Shown here piece after piece: positions 58,134 to 64,000 of a DNA stretch of 64,000 nt. The notes beneath the pieces were generated by a model, which was not told where the DNA came from, did no database searches, and worked only from the letters and a program-made list of their open reading frames with translations. Within the stretch, counting starts at the first letter, position 1. Every line of letters begins with the position of its first letter. A program made the translations under genes and the position numbers. This DNA is from Ophiodon elongatus (taxonomy: Eukaryota > Chordata > Actinopteri > Perciformes > Hexagrammidae), in the NCBI GenBank assembly GCA_016806645.1, contig JACSYO010001630.1, positions 535,501 through 599,500 of the forward strand. Reading direction: 5' to 3'.

Positions 58134-58380
58134 ATTTTTTATTTGAATTTGTTATTACTATTGATATTAATGATAGTAGCAGTAGGACAGGTATGTTTAT
58201 TCTTGGTCATAGCAGTGTGTTGTAAAGAGATAAGTCATTTTAAAAGGTCTAAGTTTATTGAATAGATTCAATGGTAGAAACAATAAAATGGATTCATTAT
58301 TGTAATTCAATATAAGAGGAAATTACAACCACAGATAGTATAAACTAACCCGGATTGAATTAATTAACTGCTTGCATTGC
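58129..58380. other. unannotated sequence
   Basis: AT-rich sequence between microsatellites. Confidence 0.5.
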
Positions 58381-58590
<210 letters not shown>

Positions 58591-58719
58591 GGACATGCTG
58601 CATTCTGTGAGCGCATACACACATGCATACATACTTGCACGTAAACATGCACACATTGTTCTTTCCACACGGGGACACACACACAGATATGAGTGCACGT
58701 GGACACAGCGCAGGCCACC

Positions 58720-59200
58720 AGTGCTGTGCTCCCAATCCATAAATCATAATGTTTCAGCAAAAGCAGAATTTAATTTCCCTGCCGGCGTCTTATCAGGCTG
58801 AGGAGGGATATACAGCCCATCACCATGCTCGTTTATTATCTCTGTGAATAGGCTGTGGCAGGGATAGGGCTATAACCTGGTGAGAGCAGGCATGGGACTG
58901 GATTAGACTATTAACTGAAATAGCATATCAGGGCTAAGTCTATTACCTAAAGCACCAGTATCATGCTCCCCTCCAGATATTCACTATCCTCATGCAGTCT
59001 CTTTAATTTGTTCCATTATTATCTACAGTGTTCTCTCTCTCTGTATTGATTTGCACAGTTAAGTGAATTGTCCCCGCAAAGCAACGCTGTCCCTGACCTG
59101 AAGTTTCGCCTTGTTAAAACGCTACAGTATCGGCTTGTCAGGCTTCACCACACTGGCTCATTATTACATACCTGCTGCAAACAGCCACATCACCCCTTGT
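58720..59200. promoter_or_regulatory. candidate CNE
   Basis: A long, repeat-free block of balanced composition ('GCTCGTTTATTATCTCTG', 'GGATTAGACTATTAACTG', 'TTGTTCCATTATTATC', 'TTGTTAAAACGCTACAG'). Motif richness and lack of repeats suggest an enhancer. Confidence 0.38.
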
Positions 59201-59439
59201 AGGGAGGTTTCCTGGTGCCCTGCAGTTTAGAAACACTAGTGGCTAGGAGGGGTACTCCAGTCATTGCCAGACTTTTTAATGTAAATTGTGATGGTTTTAA
59301 GCTGAATGAAAATAGACTTTTAAGGGTGAAAACAACTTTAGTCAATTTGGAAAAGCTAGGAAATCATAAGCCTGAAAGATGACATACATCACAGGGCCGG
59401 ATCAAGGCTTATATGGGGCCCTGCATGGGCAGAATCTTA
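59201..59439. other. unannotated sequence
   Basis: No recognised feature. Confidence 0.5.
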
Positions 59440-59869
59440 AATAAAACAACTTAGTTAGTTTTGGCAATAAAACAGCTTGGTTAGGTTTAGGCAATAAAAC
59501 AGCTTCGTTAGGTTTAGGCAATAAAACAGCTTCGTTAGGTTTAGGCAATAAAACAACTTGGTTAGTTTTGACAATGAAACATCTTGGTTAGGTTTAAGCA
59601 ATGAAACATTTTGGTTAGGTTTAAGCAATGAAACATTTTGGTTAGGTTTAAGCAATGAAACATCTTGGTTAGGTTTAAGCAATGAAACATCTTGGTTAGG
59701 TGTAAGCAATGAAACATCTTGGTTAGGTGTAAGCAATGAAACATCTTGGTTAGGTGTAAGCAATGAAACATCTTGGTTAGGTGTAAGCAATGAAACATCT
59801 TGGTTAGGTGTAAGCAATGAAACATCTTGGTTAGGTGTAAGCAATGAAACAACTTGCTTAGGTTTAAGG
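59440..59869. repeat. 27-bp minisatellite, 16 units
   Basis: Unit AATGAAACATCTTGGTTAGG plus TGTAAGC. Units 1-5 start AATAAAAC, units 6-9 end TTTAAGC, units 10-15 end TGTAAGC, and the last is transitional. Two units are 26 bp. Because 27 is divisible by three, open frames of 96-129 codons exist on both strands with 9-residue periodicity (for example SNETSWLGV); they are artefacts. Confidence 0.98.
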
Positions 59870-61396
59870 TTTGGGTTAGAATAATTACGTTTGTTATATA
59901 GTTACGTTACGCATGCAATATGAGTTAAGCCTTATTACAGTTGATGAAAACGGGCCTAATTTGCGTTTCTTTTTTGGCAGATTTCAATTTGCTTGACAAC
60001 TGAATGGAAACACAGCTAATGTGATGCAGCCAGAAGGAGGCAATAACAGCAGGCTTTTTGCTCTGACATCCAGCGTTGACATTCAAAACAACCAGAACCA
60101 CATCTGCCTTTAGACATACTCAGGCCTTAAGCCATGGTTGCCGCTTTCTCTGCCTAGCTGAGCTCCATCCAGCTATCTAGATTTAAGATGACAGTAAGCA
60201 GAAAACTTCAACAATCCAAATCCTCTTATTGTGCTCTTATTCATGGGTACTAGCACATATTGTATTTTATTGAAGAGTAATACAAAATAGCATAATGAAA
60301 ATTATTAATTGTTTTGCACTGAATAAATCATTGTGATTTTCCAAGGGACAGCCTTACACATGAACTCTTAAAATTGACTGCAGCTCAACAAAATCAATAA
60401 AGTAGATCCCCATTGTTATTGTCATCAAAATGTGACCATATTCTCGCCGAATGTGTGTTCAGCAGGTAAAATCACTACAAATCAATTCTTTAAATGGTTT
60501 AGAGATTTGCAACCCACCAGCAGTACGCTTTCTGAGATGATATTTTACGCTAACAATGAATTATGATCACAGCAATTTGTTAATCTTTTCCAGATTACAC
60601 CACCTGCTGAGCTTGACATTAGTTAGACATCAGTGTGCTGAAGTCAGCAGGCAGCTAATGGGACATTTTCACAGAGCAGGACATACATACTTTTACCTTT
60701 TTTACCTTGTTTCACTATTCATCTATGTATCTCTATCTTCCTCTTGGACACATGTATAAAGTACATTTTTAATAATTTTTTATTTAATTTATACCATCCG
60801 CTGATGTGAAATCCATATCATGCTGTAGGAGATTCAGCAGTAAAAAATAAATACAATTTTAACTCATTACACTCCCTTTTGTTTTGTGGATTTAACACTA
60901 ACATTCTTTTGACACCATTTTTCAGCCAGTCTGGGTGCTTATTTGATTTTTTCACAGATTGAGATCAGCAGATTGATACCATTCTCATAAAAAATTTAAA
61001 AAAAAATACAGAAGCCCTGAGAGTCAAGTTAGAAAGAAAAAAAACTATTCTGTTCACCCAGAAGTCTAATCTACTTTGTGTTATCTCCTGTGTTTACACC
61101 TTTAAGAACAGGTTAAAAAAAGCCAGAATAATTTTTCTAAATCATGTTGTGTTTTTTTTGTCTGGATAATTGTTTGTTATTGATATTCTCTTTACCTGAA
61201 CTATAGGGCAGTCATTTTGTGTTCTCACTTTCATCTCAGAGGGTAAGTGTGATTACTTTTCTTAGTGTAAACTTTTTTGAAGCTTATTATGTTTTTATAA
61301 TTTTACAGGCCAGAAAGTAACAATCTAATTTCCAACATGTGATCTAAATAATACTCATTTGGAAATTTATGGTGACTCTGGAATTGTGATACCGTT
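59870..61396. other. family R-like edge, then unannotated AT-rich sequence
   Basis: 59855-59930 (TTAGGTTTAAGGTTTGGGTT, ATTACGTTTGTTATATAGTTACG) resembles the module order of family R. The rest is unassigned. Confidence 0.45.
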
Positions 61397-61725
61397 CCAT
61401 TATCCAAACCGCTTATCTTATTTAGGGCTGGAGCCCATCCCAGCTGACATTGGGCTGTGTTCACCCAGGGTTCACCTGGACAGGTTGCGAGTTTATCACA
61501 GGGCACATATAGAGACAGACAACCATTCACGCTCACATTCACACCTACGGGCAATTTAGAGTCTCCAATTAACCTGAGCTGCATGTCTTTAGACTGTGGG
61601 AGGAAGCTGGAGAACCTGGAAGGAACCCACAATGCCACGGAGAGAACGTGTAAACTCCACACATCGAACCCGGGCCCCTCTTGCTGTGAAGTGACAGTGC
61701 TAGCCACTACACCACCGTGCAGCCC
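61397..61725 (-). mobile_element. tRNA-like interspersed repeat, copy B
   Basis: The most complete of three copies. On the minus strand: GGGCTGCACGGTGGTGTAGT, box B GGGTTCGATG, TGTGTGGAGTTTACACGTTC, 'CTTCCTCCCACAGTC', 'CATGCAGCTCAGGTTAATTG', 'AGTTTATCACAGGGC' in inverse, and GATAAGCGGTTTGGATAATG at the 3' end. Part of box B's flank is deleted relative to copy A. Confidence 0.82.
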
Positions 61726-62416
61726 GCTATGTGATACATGTTTTTGTAATTACTCTCACTTCCAGAAAGATTACACATAGGTCCGCATTAAACCGTTGGG
61801 GTATTAAAACACTATTGTAAATTAAGAACCAACAATTTGGTGATAGCTAGATTGCTAGCCAGCTAGCCAACTAGCTTGTAGCCAGCGAGTAGCTCACTAC
61901 TAACCAGCAGACAGACAGACAGGTTGGTTTAATTTGCTCTCAAGATTAACTAATATTTATAGATTTCAACTCTGCAGAACTTTGTCTACCCTTCTGGCAG
62001 ATGTACTGATATTCTTGGGTACTTTTGTAGTTCCTCATAGTGGAGCCACAGACACAAAGAGACACTACAAAGTAATTAAAATGTCCTTGTGTGATTTCAG
62101 GCCATTTTCATATGTCCTCGTGCCGGTCAGATGGTTGACGGATGTGGTACTCTAAAAACATCCAATCGCTGCAGTGTAGCTACTGAATGTACCCAAATAT
62201 CATTCATTGTTTACAACGCTACTAGCGCTAAACCGGAAGAACTAATGCAAATGCATTTGAGTCAGAAGGGAAAAATGGTGGAGCATAAGGTGAATTGTAA
62301 TACTCATTTGGCCACAAGAGGCTGAAGTGTACCACTAGCCCACGTTCTACATAGGAATAAAAGCGTCCGTGTTTTCTTTCATGTGTTTTTTAATTTACAT
62401 AACTTAGATAAGATGT
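61726..62416. other. unannotated, GCTAGC-rich patch
   Basis: 61845-61920 is rich in TAGCTAGC/CTAGCC motifs followed by a short GACA repeat. A perfect octamer ATGCAAAT lies at 62245-62252. No gene recognised. Confidence 0.4.
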
Positions 62417-62550
62417 GAATGTGAGCGTGAATGGTTGTCTGTCTCTATATGAGCCCTGAGATAAACTGGAGACCTGTCCAATGTCAGCTGGGATCGGCTC
62501 CAGAGCCCTGCGACCCTAAACAGGATAAGCGGTTTGGATTATGGATGGAT
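62417..62550 (+). mobile_element. tRNA-like interspersed repeat, copy C (3' part only)
   Basis: Plus-strand GTGAATGGTTGTCTGTCTC, 'CAATGTCAGCTGGGATCGG', 'CGACCCTAAACAGGATAAGC' and GGATTATGGATGG match the 3' half of copies A and B in the opposite orientation. It is 5' truncated and has no box A or B. Confidence 0.82.
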
Positions 62551-64000
62551 AAACAATACGTGTTTTAGAGTGTGCGGAGAAATCAAAACGCATCTGGAAG
62601 AAAACGTGAATGCTTTTACTCCTATTTTAGCCCCATTTGGCCAGAAAGCAGTATTTCAACAACAAAAATATCCTCGTGAAAAAATTTAAAATAAAAACCT
62701 CCTTTTTTTCACCCCCAAAAAAATAAAAAAAGAACTTGGAAAGATTATCGTGGCAAAACCTTTTCTTTCACCTGTTCTTGAGTCACAAACACAGGAGATA
62801 AAACAATATGGATCAGACTTGAAAGTGGATGATCCGAATTTATTTCTCATTTGTCTCGAACCTAGCCATTAATACATACTGAATTGCATAAGGAAATAGT
62901 ACACATGAACATATGAATATGAAGTTTGATGATACTCAAATGTCTTCTTGGCCTGTGTTGAGCTAACCTGCGTTCAGGTTCTGACTGACTGACTGGCTGC
63001 TCATCAGCCTAAGAGGAGGAGACATCTGTGGCTCTGACAGCTGATTGGCTGTCAGAGGCTCCTTGGGATGCAGCCATGCATTGGATTGGTTGCACGCCTC
63101 TCAGTCAAACTGACATGCTAATGTCATTGAAGTAGACAGTGATAATGTCATTCCAGGTAGATAATGGGTTTTGACTAGGCTGAGGTAGTGGGATGATTGC
63201 AGTGATAATGAATCGGGACAATAAAACTGCAGTTAAAGGAGATGATCAACACTGACAACTCACCGATGAATAACTTTATTATTTTCTACTCTGATTTAAC
63301 ATTTTCCTCTAATTTGTCTCCTTTAATCTAACCTTTATTTAAGCAGGCAGGCGTTTTAGAATAAATTCTGATTCAAAATGACAGTCCGGCTGTTAAATTA
63401 CAGCTGCAGAACTGGCAGCTGTAATTATATTGTAATACTATGGAAAAGATCTGGATTGAAATAGCACAATGTTCTTGAAAGTGCTGGTTCATTCTGCGTT
63501 TTCAATTATGTCTCTCAGTGAGCTGTACTCTCCAGAAGACCACCATTTTTACACATTATGAAAAGATATGCATAGATATCAAAACAATGTTTTCATTGGA
63601 TTTGGGACAAAATATATTTTTTTATAAACAAGAGCCTGAAAGGTTTACACAAGAAGTTGCAATGTACAAAAACTACTGATGCCAAAAAAGTACTGTTGCC
63701 ATGTGACAGCAATGTAATCCCTTTCAGACAAGCATCTCTTAGCGTAAATGTGACTGCAATTTTACGTGTTGGTCTCATGTCTGAGCGTTTTTACTTAATC
63801 TGATGGTTTAAAAGCCTAAAAATCACAACTTTTATAGACAGATGAAGCCAGAAATGTGAAAGCTTTCTCAAAGGAGGGATAGCCCACCAGTTAATATTCA
63901 GCTTCGTGGACCAATCAGAAAGCTAAATACACAATGATCCATGTACGACAGTTGTGAAAAATTATATAACACACATATATGGGAGATATGTTGAACTTTG
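62551..64000. other. unannotated sequence with one hairpin
   Basis: A perfect 10-bp inverted repeat (63032-63041 and 63048-63057) encloses TGATTG. 62980-63240 is relatively unique and might be regulatory, but no stronger claim is possible. Confidence 0.4.

Noticed and set aside
59440..59869. Interstitial telomere-like sequence (GGTTAGGTTTAGG)
   Set aside because: Vertebrate telomere repeat is TTAGGG; the similarity is limited to a short phrase inside a 27-bp unit.
59455..59884. Three open frames of 96-129 codons with 9-residue repeats
   Set aside because: Produced by the 27-bp minisatellite; no non-repeat sequence and open on both strands.

Overview
The window looks like teleost (probably percomorph) fish nuclear DNA from a gene-poor, intergenic or intronic region. 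The evidence is long (TG/CA)n tracts every few kilobases, several degenerate minisatellites, L2- and Rex1/CR1-type LINE fragments, tRNA-derived SINEs with the CTTGGGCAAGACACTTAACC module, and short terminal-inverted-repeat elements of kinds that recur in percomorph genomes. I found no intact protein-coding gene, no rRNA and no functional tRNA. Almost every open frame over 60 codons is an artefact of a simple repeat, a minisatellite or a chance gap between stops. No search could be run, so repeat family calls come from recognition of protein motifs or recurrent sequence.

Layout. 0-10.9 kb: a foldback and (TTCTC)n array, a GC-rich candidate conserved noncoding element (CNE) with a palindromic POU site and a G-quadruplex motif, a 27-30 bp minisatellite (5.05-5.74 kb), and a CNE-like island at 6.9-10.9 kb interleaved with TG tracts. 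11-19 kb: dispersed repeats, a large (CT)n tract and a SINE with a doubled tRNA-like head. 19.3-21.1 kb: a 100-bp foldback, then a 5'-truncated L2 reverse transcriptase with its (ATT)n tail. 21.9-23.5 kb: a 700-bp pyrimidine tract and a CNE-like block split by TG/CA tracts. 24.1-26.4 kb: an inverted-repeat element and an internally deleted piggyBac (PGBD-like) transposase pseudogene. 27.6-32.1 kb: dispersed repeats, a near-perfect 87-bp foldback, CNE-like sequence and a tRNA-like SINE. 33.3-36.6 kb: a nested transposon island with a Rex1-like fragment inside an L2 endonuclease. 36.7-48.7 kb: further CNE-like islands, two inverted-repeat elements, one with an apparently intact 7-bp target duplication, a minisatellite and a LINE fragment. 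49-64 kb: mostly AT-rich sequence, a 16-unit minisatellite at 59.4 kb and three remnants of one tRNA-like repeat.

No genes act together here. The plausible function is cis-regulatory: islands of homeodomain- and POU-motif-rich sequence in a gene desert, a pattern typical of the neighbourhood of developmental transcription-factor genes. The target gene cannot be named from this window. I did not find a convincing new biological system. The most unusual structures are several long, near-perfect foldbacks with short loops, a dispersed repeat family that may have seeded a minisatellite, and an inverted-repeat element with clear ends.
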